From positions 1 to 46,415 of the forward strand of contig DIYS01000237.1 in the NCBI GenBank assembly GCA_002429115.1: a stretch of 46,415 bases of DNA, written 5' to 3'. This document shows positions 1 through 8,267 of this stretch, one piece after another (position 1 is the first letter of the stretch; each line of letters begins with the position of its first letter). Made by a program: the position numbers and the translations under genes. Source of the DNA: Saccharicrinis sp. UBA6048 (GTDB lineage Bacteria > Bacteroidota > Bacteroidia > Bacteroidales > Marinilabiliaceae). The notes below the pieces were generated by a model. That model was not told the origin of the DNA and searched no databases. It saw nothing but the letters and a program-made list of their open reading frames with translations.

Positions 1-63
1 AACAAAATTTAAACAGTTTCTTAACTTAGACACAAATTTATAGTGCAGTCGCGCAAAGTTAAC

Positions 64-71
64 TAAATTTG
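64..71 (+). promoter_or_regulatory. Putative -7 element for queA
   Basis: The octamer TAAATTTG matches the Bacteroidota -7 consensus TAnnTTTG exactly and lies 20 bases before the ATG of the first gene. No clear TTG -33 element is seen at the expected distance upstream, so this is a motif match only. If it is used, transcription would start around position 78, giving a very short leader. Confidence 0.4.
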
Positions 72-90
72 CCGCGCAAAATTGAGTAAA

Positions 91-1299
91 ATGATTAAGC
101 CAGATATTTCAATTAAAGATTACTGTTACGAGTTACCGGATGAACGCATTGCCAAATATCCACTCACGGACCGGGATCACTCAAAATTACTTATTTACAG
201 ACAAGGTACTATTCAGGAGAAGACTTTTCCTGATATCATCGATGAATTGCCAGAACGCGCCATGTTGGCGTTCAACAATACAAAGGTGATACGTGCCAGG
301 CTGAAATTCAAAAAAAGCACGGGTGCTGAAATTGAAATATTTTGCCTTGAACCACTATCCCCAGCCGAGGTGCAAGTAGCCTTTGACAGTCGCGAATCAT
401 GTACCTGGAAGTGTATTGTAGGTAACGCCCGCAAATGGAAAGATGCACCATTAAGCAAAGAAATCTGTATCGATGGTGAAAACTTCACTGTATCGGTTGA
501 AAAGGGTGAACGCATACATGATGCTTATGCGATAACATTCAGTTGGAACAATAATCATTTTTCCTTTGCTGAGATCATTGAAAACATCGGGCTCACTCCC
601 ATCCCTCCTTACCTAAACCGCGAAACCGAGGACATTGATAAAGATCGATACCAAACGGTTTACTCAGAGCATCAGGGATCGGTGGCAGCTCCAACTGCGG
701 GTCTTCACTTTACCGAAGACATCCTTGATCAACTTGCGAATGATCATCATGAGCTCCTGAATATTACTCTACATGTTGGTGCGGGCACATTTAAGCCGGT
801 TAAAGCCGATGCCATTGCCGACCATGATATGCACACAGAGCATTTTGTGATTGAACGTCAGGCACTGGACCGTTTATTAAAAAATGAGCAAGCCTTGATA
901 GCTGTCGGTACCACATCGGTTCGCACTTTAGAAAGCCTATATTGGTATGGCATCAGACTACTTAATGGATTACCTATTGCAGAGGGCATTCAACAATGGG
1001 ACCCATACAATCTGGATGGTTCAGCAAATGCGAAAGAGGCATTAGCGGCATTGTTAAATTACATGATTGAGAATAACCTGAGTCACCTTTCGGGCAAAAC
1101 TTCTATCATCATCGTGCCAGGCTATCAATTCAAAATTATTAATGGATTGGTGACTAATTTTCATCAGCCACAAAGCACCTTATTATTGCTTATTGGTGCG
1201 GTAGTTGGCAAAGAATGGGAATCGATATACAAGTATGCCTTAGACAATGATTTTCGTTTTTTAAGTTATGGTGATAGCTCACTGTTGATGATTGAATAA
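91..1299 (+). CDS. queA: S-adenosylmethionine:tRNA ribosyltransferase-isomerase (QueA family)
   Basis: QueA transfers and isomerises the ribosyl group of S-adenosylmethionine onto 7-aminomethyl-7-deazaguanine in tRNA, giving epoxyqueuosine in the wobble base of GUN anticodons. The sequence shows the family signature GSVAAPTAGLHFT near residues 201-213, followed by LHVGAGTFKPV and, nearer the C-terminus, TNFHQPQSTLLLLIGA. At about 402 residues it is longer than E. coli QueA (about 356), with extra sequence in the N-terminal half, resembling the long QueA version found in Bacteroidota. A TTG at 82 is in frame and would add three residues; ATG at 91 is preferred because a TTG start is rarer and the possible -7 box leaves little leader. 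It is followed by a repeat-rich spacer and appears to be transcribed alone. Confidence 0.9.
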   Translation: MIKPDISIKDYCYELPDERIAKYPLTDRDHSKLLIYRQGTIQEKTFPDIIDELPERAMLAFNNTKVIRARLKFKKSTGAEIEIFCLEPLSPAEVQVAFDSRESCTWKCIVGNARKWKDAPLSKEICIDGENFTVSVEKGERIHDAYAITFSWNNNHFSFAEIIENIGLTPIPPYLNRETEDIDKDRYQTVYSEHQGSVAAPTAGLHFTEDILDQLANDHHELLNITLHVGAGTFKPVKADAIADHDMHTEHFVIERQALDRLLKNEQALIAVGTTSVRTLESLYWYGIRLLNGLPIAEGIQQWDPYNLDGSANAKEALAALLNYMIENNLSHLSGKTSIIIVPGYQFKIINGLVTNFHQPQSTLLLLIGAVVGKEWESIYKYALDNDFRFLSYGDSSLLMIE

Positions 1300-1307
1300 G
1301 AGGGATT

Positions 1308-1363
1308 GGTTATTTGGTTATTTGGTTATTTGGTTATTTGGTTATTTGGTTATTTGGTTATTT
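1308..1363. repeat. Seven perfect tandem copies of an 8-bp unit
   Basis: The unit GGTTATTT is repeated seven times without interruption directly after the queA stop codon (nine bases after it). A perfect short tandem array of this kind can change copy number by polymerase slippage. It is not inside a gene and no promoter spacing obviously depends on it. The queA-BFD spacer (1300-1672) otherwise holds only the hairpin, the inverted repeat and the terminator listed next. Confidence 0.95.
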
Positions 1364-1416
1364 GAATACAAAAACTTTTACGATTTAGGAAACAGTTGCA
1401 GCAATGAAAAGATGAT

Positions 1417-1449
1417 ACTTGCTTAGCATCTTTGAGATGCTTAGCAAGT
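1417..1449. repeat. Imperfect 15-bp hairpin downstream of queA
   Basis: The arms 1417-1431 and 1435-1449 pair at 14 of 15 positions around a three-base TTG loop. The mismatch is a T-T pair in mid-stem. There is no T-tract after either arm, so it is not a standard intrinsic terminator, although it could stop or protect the queA transcript. It could equally be a dispersed palindromic repeat. Confidence 0.75.
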
Positions 1450-1491
1450 TGCATGGATTACAAAATAATTTCGCTCATCGTGTTAATTGCC

Positions 1492-1568
1492 GAGCGAAGC
1501 CGAGGTAGTACTGAGATGAATCCTGACCAGTATAGATCATCAACAAAGTAATCACTTCGACTCCGCTC
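1492..1568. repeat. Degenerate inverted repeat, REP-like
   Basis: The 15-base arm at 1492-1506 (GAGCGAAGCCGAGGT) pairs with the reverse complement of 1554-1568 at 12 of 15 positions. The right arm, ACTTCGACTCCGCTC, resembles a short sequence that recurs between genes in many Bacteroidota genomes. That resemblance is from memory; only one copy is in this window, so dispersal cannot be shown here. Confidence 0.5.
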
Positions 1569-1611
1569 AATGAACGAATGTTAACAGAGTTTTCATCCTC
1601 ATTGGCGTTAT

Positions 1612-1648
1612 AAAAAAAAATGCCACCTTTATCAATTTAAAGATGGCA
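1612..1648 (-). terminator. Intrinsic terminator of the PHP-BFD transcript
   Basis: On the minus strand an 11-bp stem (arms 1638-1648 and 1621-1631, one G-U pair) with a six-base loop is followed by nine T residues (the A run 1612-1620 on the plus strand). It lies 24 bases beyond the stop of the minus-strand BFD-like gene and would end the two-gene minus-strand transcript. Confidence 0.85.
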
Positions 1649-1672
1649 TCTGCTTTTTAAGCGTCTATATGA

Positions 1673-1876
1673 TTACGCTTCCCGTTTTGCTATTTCTTCC
1701 TCAAGGATTTCCTCAATATCAGCCACACAGCTTCCGCAAATGGTTGCCACGTCCGTTTCATCCTGAAGGTCTTCAAACGAGTTGATATTTTTATCGCGTA
1801 TTATCTTTATAATATCAGCTTTGGTCAGCTGCATATGTCGACATACAAAGTCATTATCTTCAAACATACTAGTCAT
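1673..1876 (-). CDS. BFD-like [2Fe-2S]-binding protein with a Cys-to-His change
   Basis: A 67-residue protein of the bacterioferritin-associated ferredoxin (BFD)-like fold. These proteins bind a [2Fe-2S] cluster with four cysteines in a C-x-C...C-x2-C pattern. Here the second pair is intact (C47-G-S-C50), and the helical middle and the ICGSC turn fit the family. The first pair reads C12-R-H14, so one ligand position is His (codon CAT). It is downstream of the PHP phosphatase gene on the same strand, with a 50-base gap, and is closed by its own terminator. ATG at 1876 is used; ATG at 1867 (Met4) is an alternative. The partner is unknown; E. coli Bfd reduces bacterioferritin, but nothing here links this protein to iron storage. 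Confidence 0.8.
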   Translation of the reverse strand: MTSMFEDNDFVCRHMQLTKADIIKIIRDKNINSFEDLQDETDVATICGSCVADIEEILEEEIAKREA

Positions 1877-1926
1877 TTTTTAATATTGGCTACCAATAAA
1901 TTCGCTGGTTTCGGCTACCTTATTGG

Positions 1927-2793
1927 TTATTCTTTAATTTTAGACATAACATCGCGTAAGGCTTTTTGTTTCCACAATCCACCTTCAAAAATGCTTATCA
2001 CCTGTGCTCCTGCATTAAATATTGCCTGTAAAGCTTCATCAAATCCGGCACGCAGTTCGTCAGGATGATGTGCATCTACCGACACGGTTAAAGGAATGTC
2101 CAACTCCACACAGCGTTGAATAATTTCCTTGCACGGAAACCACGTATGGTATTTTCCACGGTAAATTCCCCTCGTATTGACTTCAATGATTGCATCACTC
2201 TTTGCAACCGCTTGTAAAGTCTCCTCTACGATGTCTTTATACCACTGCTCCTCCCCTGAAAAATATCGCCCTTTATTATTCATGATCACTTTATCAATAT
2301 GCGCAATCACATCGGGGTTTTGGCTGATTACCATTTCCTGAATCTGCTTATAGTAGGCAGTCACTGCTTTTTGAATATTTCCGCTAAAACAATTCGTCAC
2401 GCCTTTTTCATAATTCTCAGCAGGACCATCCAGAAACCATAGTTCATTGGTATCCCTACTCGCTACCAAATGAACAGAGCCAATGATATAATCCAGCTTA
2501 GCAAGTCGACGATACACATCAAATGGAATTGATCGGTCATTAGCAATAAAGTCCGTTTCCAATGAACGATAAATATCCAACTTACCTGCATATTTATTTC
2601 TGCAACGTTCAATCTCTTCCACATACGCTTCCAATCGCTCGAAAGGCATTGCCCATTGAGCTGGAAACATCACCGGTGCATGACTTGAGAAGCCAACAGC
2701 TTTTAATCCGGCAGCTAAGGCACTTTGACAAACATCTTCCACACTTGCCTTGCCATCGCAAAATGTTGAATGTGTATGATAACTAAAATACAT
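1927..2793 (-). CDS. PHP-domain histidinol-phosphatase family protein
   Basis: A 288-residue metal-dependent phosphatase of the PHP superfamily, closest in layout to HisK/HisJ-type histidinol-phosphatases (L-histidinol phosphate to L-histidinol). Metal-site motifs appear in the expected order: YHTHSTFCDG at residues 5-14, a histidine in FSSHAPV (about 38), ETDF, GSVHLV, VIAHIDKV, and SVDAHHPDEL near the C-terminus. There is no other histidine-biosynthesis gene in the window, so the substrate is inferred from family alone; another sugar or nucleotide phosphate is possible. It is the first gene of a minus-strand pair with the BFD-like gene, and its ATG at 2793 is the clear start. Confidence 0.8.
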   Translation of the reverse strand: MYFSYHTHSTFCDGKASVEDVCQSALAAGLKAVGFSSHAPVMFPAQWAMPFERLEAYVEEIERCRNKYAGKLDIYRSLETDFIANDRSIPFDVYRRLAKLDYIIGSVHLVASRDTNELWFLDGPAENYEKGVTNCFSGNIQKAVTAYYKQIQEMVISQNPDVIAHIDKVIMNNKGRYFSGEEQWYKDIVEETLQAVAKSDAIIEVNTRGIYRGKYHTWFPCKEIIQRCVELDIPLTVSVDAHHPDELRAGFDEALQAIFNAGAQVISIFEGGLWKQKALRDVMSKIKE

Positions 2794-3120
2794 GATTCCA
2801 ATATTGTTTTTAATCCGTACGGCAAAAGTGTTAATATTTCCTTAAATGGCAAATGACAATTATATACATTTGATGGATACTTAAAATGAAGCATGAAAAT
2901 TATATGGATAGTATTAAAATCCTGCTATTTTTGCGTTATTCATTAAAGTCAATTTAGCGTTTAACTAATGTTAAAATGGAAAAATCGAATAGTTAAAGGA
3001 TAGTTAAAGTCCTCTGCGCTTAACAAAAATTAACGCCTCTGAAATATTTCTTTAATTGAAGAATGCGTTTATTTGAAATTAAGGATCAAAAAAGAATAAA
3101 AACAAGATAAAATACAAACC
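2794..3120 (+). promoter_or_regulatory. Divergent intergenic region and likely Bat-operon promoter
   Basis: This 327-base AT-rich spacer separates the minus-strand PHP gene from the plus-strand moxR gene. A TAnnTTTG match (TATTTTTG) is at 2926-2933, without a clear -33 partner. Downstream there are two direct copies of AGTTAAAG at 2991-2998 and 3002-3009, spaced 11 bases apart (one helical turn), and a related GTTAAAA near 2970. Several other TTAAC/GTTAA elements follow. These could form an operator or simply be an AT-rich leader. Confidence 0.4.
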
Positions 3121-4116
3121 ATGGAACAATCCGTAGATATTAAAGCAATCAACGAACGCATAAAAGAAGAAAGCTCATTTGTTGACTTATTGACACTTGA
3201 GATGAATAAAGTAATCGTAGGCCAGAAACATTTGGTTGAAGGTCTGTTAATTGGTCTTTTGTCCGATGGTCACATCCTGTTGGAAGGTGTTCCGGGATTG
3301 GCAAAGACATTGGCGATTAACACGCTTGCCAATATCGTTGATGCCAAATTCTCACGTATACAGTTTACACCGGACTTACTACCTGCCGACTTGTTAGGTA
3401 CCATGATCTACAGTCAGAAAAAGGAAGAGTTCATTGTAAAGCAGGGACCAATCTTCACCAACTTTGTATTGGCTGATGAGATTAACCGTGCACCGGCCAA
3501 AGTACAGAGTGCGCTGTTAGAAGCGATGCAGGAGCGCCAGGTAACTATTGGTGAAAAAACCTATCCACTGGATGAGCCATTTTTGGTAATGGCCACTCAA
3601 AACCCGATTGAGCAGGAAGGTACTTATCCATTGCCGGAAGCTCAGGTAGACCGTTTTATGTTGAAGCTGGTTCTGGATTATCCTAAGAAGGACGAAGAGC
3701 AGATGATTATTCGTCATAACCTGGCTAAAACATTCCCTAAAGCATCAACCATTCTTAAACCAGAAGATATCATTCGTGCGCGTCAGGTTGTAAAAGATGT
3801 GTATATGGATGAGAAGATTGAAAGATATATTGTTGACATAACATTTGCGACACGTTATCCAGAGCAATACGGATTAGAGAAGTTCAAGGATATGATTTCA
3901 TACGGTGCTTCTCCTCGTGCAAGTATTAGTTTGTCAATGGCGGCTAAGGCTTATGCATTCATTAAGCGTCGTGGTTATGTAATTCCTGAAGATGTGCGAG
4001 CTATTTGTCATGATGTATTACGTCACCGTATTGGTTTATCGTATGAGGCCGAAGCCAACAATGTGACTTCTGAAGAAATCATTAGCGAAATCCTTAATCA
4101 GGTTGAAGTACCATAG
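3121..4116 (+). CDS. MoxR-family AAA+ ATPase of the Bat operon
   Basis: MoxR AAA+ ATPases act as chaperone-like machines that work with von Willebrand A (vWA) proteins encoded next to them. The 331-residue protein has a Walker A motif GVPGLAKT at residues 56-63, a Walker B region LADEI at 117-121, and a sensor-1 region ATQNPIEQEG followed by the arginine-rich LPEAQVDRF. It is the first gene of the operon and is followed by DUF58, batA and batB, the usual Bacteroidota order. ATG at 3121 is a clear start. The 123-base gap to the DUF58 gene contains a short hairpin. The family assignment is firm; the client in this organism is not known. Confidence 0.95.
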   Translation: MEQSVDIKAINERIKEESSFVDLLTLEMNKVIVGQKHLVEGLLIGLLSDGHILLEGVPGLAKTLAINTLANIVDAKFSRIQFTPDLLPADLLGTMIYSQKKEEFIVKQGPIFTNFVLADEINRAPAKVQSALLEAMQERQVTIGEKTYPLDEPFLVMATQNPIEQEGTYPLPEAQVDRFMLKLVLDYPKKDEEQMIIRHNLAKTFPKASTILKPEDIIRARQVVKDVYMDEKIERYIVDITFATRYPEQYGLEKFKDMISYGASPRASISLSMAAKAYAFIKRRGYVIPEDVRAICHDVLRHRIGLSYEAEANNVTSEEIISEILNQVEVP

Positions 4117-4194
4117 ATAAGGTTAATAGCTATTAGCTGTTGGCTTCTAGCTTTCAAACTTTATTATTGTTTATTAGCACGTTCAACAATCCAT

Positions 4195-4222
4195 CCGGAC
4201 TAAGGAGATTACTAAAGTCCGG
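4195..4222 (+). repeat. Short hairpin between moxR and the DUF58 gene
   Basis: Seven-base arms CCGGACT (4195-4201) and AGTCCGG (4216-4222) enclose a 14-base loop. There is no T-tract, so it is not an intrinsic terminator. The right half, TAAAGTCCGG, is identical to the left arm of the operon's final terminator at 12341-12350. It could be an mRNA processing or attenuation site. Confidence 0.6.
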
Positions 4223-4239
4223 CTGCTAAAGCACAAAAA

Positions 4240-5106
4240 TTGGAAGCAAGTGATTTATTAAAAAAAGTACGTCAGATTGAGATTAAAACGCGTGGTTTAT
4301 CGGCCAATATATTTGCCGGTGAGTACCATTCGGCTTTTAAAGGACGAGGTATGACCTTTAGTGAGGTGCGTGAATATCAATATGGCGACGACATACGAAA
4401 TATAGACTGGAACGTAACCGCCCGCTTCAACAATCCTTATATAAAGGTATTTGAAGAAGAACGTGAGCTGACCGTTCTATTGATGATTGACGTTTCCGGT
4501 TCGCGCGAATTTGGTACTTCGTATAAATTCAAAAAGAATGTGATTACCGAGATTGCTGCAGTGTTGGCTTTCTCCGCCATTCAGAACAATGATAAAATTG
4601 GTGTTATCTTTTTCAGTGATCGCATTGAGAAGTTTATTCCACCAAAAAAGGGACGAAGACACATTCTTCATATCATTCGCGAATTCATCACCTATACGCC
4701 TGAACATCGGGAAACCAACATCTCTGAAGCACTAAAGTATCTGACTAATGCAATTAAGAAGCGGTCGACAGCTTTCATCATCTCTGACTTTATTGATGAT
4801 AATTTTGAGGATGCCTTAAAAATTGCCAATCAAAAGCACGATGTAGTAGCATTGAAGGTTTATGATCAGCGGGAGACAGAAATCCCTCCTATTGGCATGA
4901 TTAAGCTAAAAGATGCAGAAACAGGTGCTTACCAATGGGCTGACACATCCAACCGGGCGGTGCGTGATGCTTACCATAAATGGTGGATGGAAACCGATGA
5001 AAAAACAAAGCGTTTATTCAGTAAATGTGGCGTTGACAATGTTTCTGTAAGCACGGATGAAGACTATGTAAAAGCCCTGATTTCTTTGTTTAAAAAACGT
5101 ATTTAA
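4240..5106 (+). CDS. DUF58 domain protein of the Bat operon
   Basis: A 288-residue soluble protein of the DUF58 family, which has a vWA-like fold and is nearly always encoded beside MoxR ATPases. The DUF58 signature runs over residues 36-62 (GRGMTFSEVREYQYGDD then RNIDWNVTAR), and a MIDAS-like DVSGS lies at 84-88. The start is TTG at 4240, giving MEASDLLKK; this is kept because the region just after it is conserved in Bat-operon DUF58 proteins as I recall them and no ATG is available nearby upstream. The next gene begins at the base after its stop codon, so the two are translationally linked. The molecular role is unproven; co-operation with MoxR and the Bat vWA proteins is inferred from context. 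Confidence 0.92.
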   Translation: MEASDLLKKVRQIEIKTRGLSANIFAGEYHSAFKGRGMTFSEVREYQYGDDIRNIDWNVTARFNNPYIKVFEEERELTVLLMIDVSGSREFGTSYKFKKNVITEIAAVLAFSAIQNNDKIGVIFFSDRIEKFIPPKKGRRHILHIIREFITYTPEHRETNISEALKYLTNAIKKRSTAFIISDFIDDNFEDALKIANQKHDVVALKVYDQRETEIPPIGMIKLKDAETGAYQWADTSNRAVRDAYHKWWMETDEKTKRLFSKCGVDNVSVSTDEDYVKALISLFKKRI

Positions 5107-6138
5107 ATGACTCGTTCTAACTATAAATATCCATTTATAAAGCCACTCATATTAGTGCTATTGCTTGTGGGCTCATACACCAGTTCTGTAGCACAGGATG
5201 TGAATGTGTCGGCGTCTTTGGATTCTACTGTAATATATATTGGTGGTCAAATTGACCTGAAACTTCAATTAAGTCAACCCGACAATATAGATCTGAATTG
5301 GCCGGTAATTACGGATACCATAACAAAAAGCATTGAGATTATCCGAGCCAATAAACCGGATACTATCAGTACTGACAATGGTCGTCTGTTAATTGAGCAA
5401 AACTTTAGAATCACTTCATTTGATAGCGGACTGCATTACATTCCACCGATTGTATTTGAAGAAGCTGGCAATAAGCTTAACCAGATTATTCAAACAGAAC
5501 CAATGGCCTTAATGGTAGCCAACCCATTTGAAGAAGTAGATCCGCAAAAAGGCATCGCTGATATTAAAAAGCCGGTTAATACGCCATTTCACATTTCTGA
5601 AATGTACAAGTATCTACCTTGGTTGCTTGGCTTATTGGCGCTAAGTGGGATAATTACTTTTATCGCCTTAAAGTACTTTGGTAAAGAGCTTCCGGTTAAG
5701 ATTTTCAAAAAGGAAGAACCTCTTATTCCTGCTCACGAACGTGCCTTAAAAGAATTGGATCGTATAAAACAGGAGAAGCTATGGCAGCATAACAGGGTTA
5801 AAGAATACTATTCGAGCGTGACCGATACGGTTCGTCATTACATCGAAGAACGGTTTGAGATACGCGCCATGGAACAAACAACCGATGAGATTATGCAGTC
5901 TTTCAGAGGCGTTGATATAAATGATGTTAAATCCATCGATAATCTGCGTCAGATATTGGAGACTGCCGATTTGGTGAAATTTGCCAAACATGAACCACTT
6001 CCTGATGAAAACGATCTGAGTATGATCAATGCGTTCTTCTTTGTTAATCAAACGAAGATTGAATTATTAAAAACATTAGAAGAGGAAAAAGCTGAAATGC
6101 TGAAAAAGGAAAAAGAAGCATTAACTGAAAACGAATAG
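5107..6138 (+). CDS. Short BatD-like exported and membrane-anchored protein
   Basis: A 343-residue protein with an N-terminal signal segment (about residues 13-29, ending near SSVAQ), an extracytoplasmic beta-rich domain of about 130 residues resembling the repeat domain of BatD, one transmembrane helix around 169-188, and a charged cytoplasmic tail of about 150 residues ending in Glu/Lys-rich sequence. The ATG immediately follows the TAA of the DUF58 gene, and batA follows after five bases. Such a short BatD-like gene between DUF58 and batA is usual in Bacteroidota. The function is unknown; by position it probably belongs to the same membrane complex as BatA and BatB. Confidence 0.75.
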   Translation: MTRSNYKYPFIKPLILVLLLVGSYTSSVAQDVNVSASLDSTVIYIGGQIDLKLQLSQPDNIDLNWPVITDTITKSIEIIRANKPDTISTDNGRLLIEQNFRITSFDSGLHYIPPIVFEEAGNKLNQIIQTEPMALMVANPFEEVDPQKGIADIKKPVNTPFHISEMYKYLPWLLGLLALSGIITFIALKYFGKELPVKIFKKEEPLIPAHERALKELDRIKQEKLWQHNRVKEYYSSVTDTVRHYIEERFEIRAMEQTTDEIMQSFRGVDINDVKSIDNLRQILETADLVKFAKHEPLPDENDLSMINAFFFVNQTKIELLKTLEEEKAEMLKKEKEALTENE

Positions 6139-6143
6139 TATTT

Positions 6144-7136
6144 ATGAGCGATATAACATTTGCACATCCATATTTTTTCTGGTTATTAATAATCGTTCCG
6201 TTCTATATAGCCTGGTATGTTTGGAAACAGAAAAGCATGCAGGCATCTTTGCAGATATCCACTTTAAAAGGATTTGCCAAGGCACCAGTATCAAAGAAGG
6301 TTTACCTGCGTCATTCACTGTTTGCGTTTCGGGTATTAAGCATTATTTTGCTGATTACGGTGCTGGCTCGTCCACAGTCGAGCAATAGTTTCAGAAATGA
6401 AATTACCGAAGGTATTGATATCGTTATGGCCCTGGATATTTCTGGTAGTATGATGGCGGAAGATTTTAAGCCGAATCGTCTTGAATCAGCCAAAAAGGTA
6501 GCCGCTGAATTTATTAAAGGACGACCTAATGATAAAATTGGTCTGGTGATTTATGCAGCCGAAAGCTTTACGCAATGTCCTTTAACCACCGATCACCGTG
6601 TTCTTCAAAATCTCTTTCGGGATATCGAACTTGGACTTTTGGAAGACGGAACAGCCATTGGTATGGGATTAGCCACAGCCGTGCAACGCATTAAGGACAG
6701 CGATGCTAAAAGTAAAGTCATCATTCTATTGACCGATGGAGTTAATAATCGTGGTGAAATTGCCCCAATGACCGCTGCCGAAATTGCCAAAACATTTGGC
6801 ATCAGAGTATATACCATAGGTGTTGGTACAAACGGCATGGCACCTTACCCGATGCAGACTGTTTTTGGTAAGCAATATCAAGATATAGAGGTGAAAATTG
6901 ATGAAGAGTTGCTTCAGAACATTGCCGATATGACGGATGGAAAGTATTTCAGGGCAACCGATGAGCAAAAGCTGGTTGAGATATACAATGAAATTGACCA
7001 GCTTGAAAAAACACGAATTGAAGTTCGTGAGTATACAAAACGAAAAGAAGAGTACTGGTGGTTTGCAGCTTTTGCCTGTCTGTTTTTGCTAATGGAAATC
7101 TATCTGCGGAATACGGTATTTAGAAACTTACCATAA
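6144..7136 (+). CDS. batA: BatA, membrane-anchored vWA protein
   Basis: A 330-residue protein with two N-terminal transmembrane helices (about 10-27 and 58-76), a vWA domain and a C-terminal helix near residue 310. The metal-ion-dependent adhesion site is complete: DISGS at 98-102, the conserved T/D positions later, including LLTDGVNNRG. Bat (Bacteroides aerotolerance) genes were linked to oxygen tolerance in Bacteroides fragilis; the mechanism is thought to involve the cell envelope. It follows the BatD-like gene after five bases and is followed by batB after 51 bases, so it is part of the same transcript. Confidence 0.93.
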   Translation: MSDITFAHPYFFWLLIIVPFYIAWYVWKQKSMQASLQISTLKGFAKAPVSKKVYLRHSLFAFRVLSIILLITVLARPQSSNSFRNEITEGIDIVMALDISGSMMAEDFKPNRLESAKKVAAEFIKGRPNDKIGLVIYAAESFTQCPLTTDHRVLQNLFRDIELGLLEDGTAIGMGLATAVQRIKDSDAKSKVIILLTDGVNNRGEIAPMTAAEIAKTFGIRVYTIGVGTNGMAPYPMQTVFGKQYQDIEVKIDEELLQNIADMTDGKYFRATDEQKLVEIYNEIDQLEKTRIEVREYTKRKEEYWWFAAFACLFLLMEIYLRNTVFRNLP

Positions 7137-7187
7137 GCTATTTGTAAGAATTAAACCTAGCGTTGATAAAATTAAGAAAAAAGACAC

Positions 7188-8249
7188 ATGAATATATTCA
7201 GGTTTGAACATCCTCAGGCATTGTACCTATTGCTATTAATTCCTTTATTAGCCTTTATACATCTTTACCTGGTTAAACGAAGGAAAAAAGCGCTGGAGCA
7301 GTTTGGTAATTTCAATCTGTTAAATGACTTAATGCCTAACGTTTCGTTTAAGAGACCAACCATTAAGTTTTACATTTTACTATTTGCTTTCATCCTGTTG
7401 ATCATCACCATTGCCGGGCCTCAATATGGCAGCAAGCTACAAACCGTTAAACGCAAAGGTATTGAGTTGATTATTGCCTTAGATGTATCAAATAGTATGA
7501 TGGCCGAAGATATTGAGCCAAATCGTCTGGAACGATCAAAAAGAGCGATCTCGCGCCTCATTGATAAGTTACACAACGACCGCGTTGGCTTTATTGTATT
7601 TGCAGGTGAAGCATACGTTCAATTGCCAATCACAACGGATTATCCATCGGCTAAAATGTTCCTTAATTCAATCAATACTGATATTGTGGGAACTCAGGGA
7701 ACGGCCATTGGGGCTGCCATCAGAAAAGGCATTCAGTCCTTTACCAAGGAGGATCAGGATATAAACCGGGCCATCATTGTCATTACCGATGGTGAAAACC
7801 ATGAGGATGATCCGATTGAGGCAGCTGCTGAAGCTGCTGAGAACAATATACGCGTTTATACAGTGGGTATGGGCTTACCAAAAGGAGCGCCAATACCTGT
7901 AATTGGTGGCAGAAGTAACGAGTTTATGAAAGATGCCAACGGGAATGTGGTGATTTCAAAACTGGATGAAGGAACACTGCAGAAAATTGCAGTGGCTGCA
8001 AACGGTGCCTATATTCCTGCCAATAACATTCGTAATGGTATCAACAACCTGATTGATGAGTTAAGCGAATTGGAGAAGTCAGAATTAGAAGCTAAAGTTT
8101 ATACCGATTACGATGATCAGTTTCAATATTTTGCTGCTTTTGCATTGCTATTGATTATTATCGAATTCCTGATATTGGAGCGCAAAAACAGGCGTCTGAA
8201 AGACATTAACTTGTTTGTGGTTAAAGATAAAAAAGAAAAGAATTTGTAA
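7188..8249 (+). CDS. batB: BatB, membrane-anchored vWA protein
   Basis: A 353-residue paralogue of BatA with the same layout: an N-terminal helix (about 10-28), a second helix (about 58-77), a vWA domain with MIDAS DVSNS at 99-103 and VITDGENHEDD, and a C-terminal helix near 310-330. The first MIDAS serine spacing is intact, but Asn replaces the Gly seen in BatA. The basic C-terminal tail is cytoplasmic by prediction. BatA and BatB are believed to form a complex with BatC-E. The gene is followed after 18 bases by batC. Confidence 0.93.
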   Translation: MNIFRFEHPQALYLLLLIPLLAFIHLYLVKRRKKALEQFGNFNLLNDLMPNVSFKRPTIKFYILLFAFILLIITIAGPQYGSKLQTVKRKGIELIIALDVSNSMMAEDIEPNRLERSKRAISRLIDKLHNDRVGFIVFAGEAYVQLPITTDYPSAKMFLNSINTDIVGTQGTAIGAAIRKGIQSFTKEDQDINRAIIVITDGENHEDDPIEAAAEAAENNIRVYTVGMGLPKGAPIPVIGGRSNEFMKDANGNVVISKLDEGTLQKIAVAANGAYIPANNIRNGINNLIDELSELEKSELEAKVYTDYDDQFQYFAAFALLLIIIEFLILERKNRRLKDINLFVVKDKKEKNL

Positions 8250-8267
8250 CGATTGAGGGTTAAAAAG

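Noticed and set aside
1308..1363. CRISPR array
   Set aside because: The unit is eight bases with no spacers, and there are no cas genes in the window.
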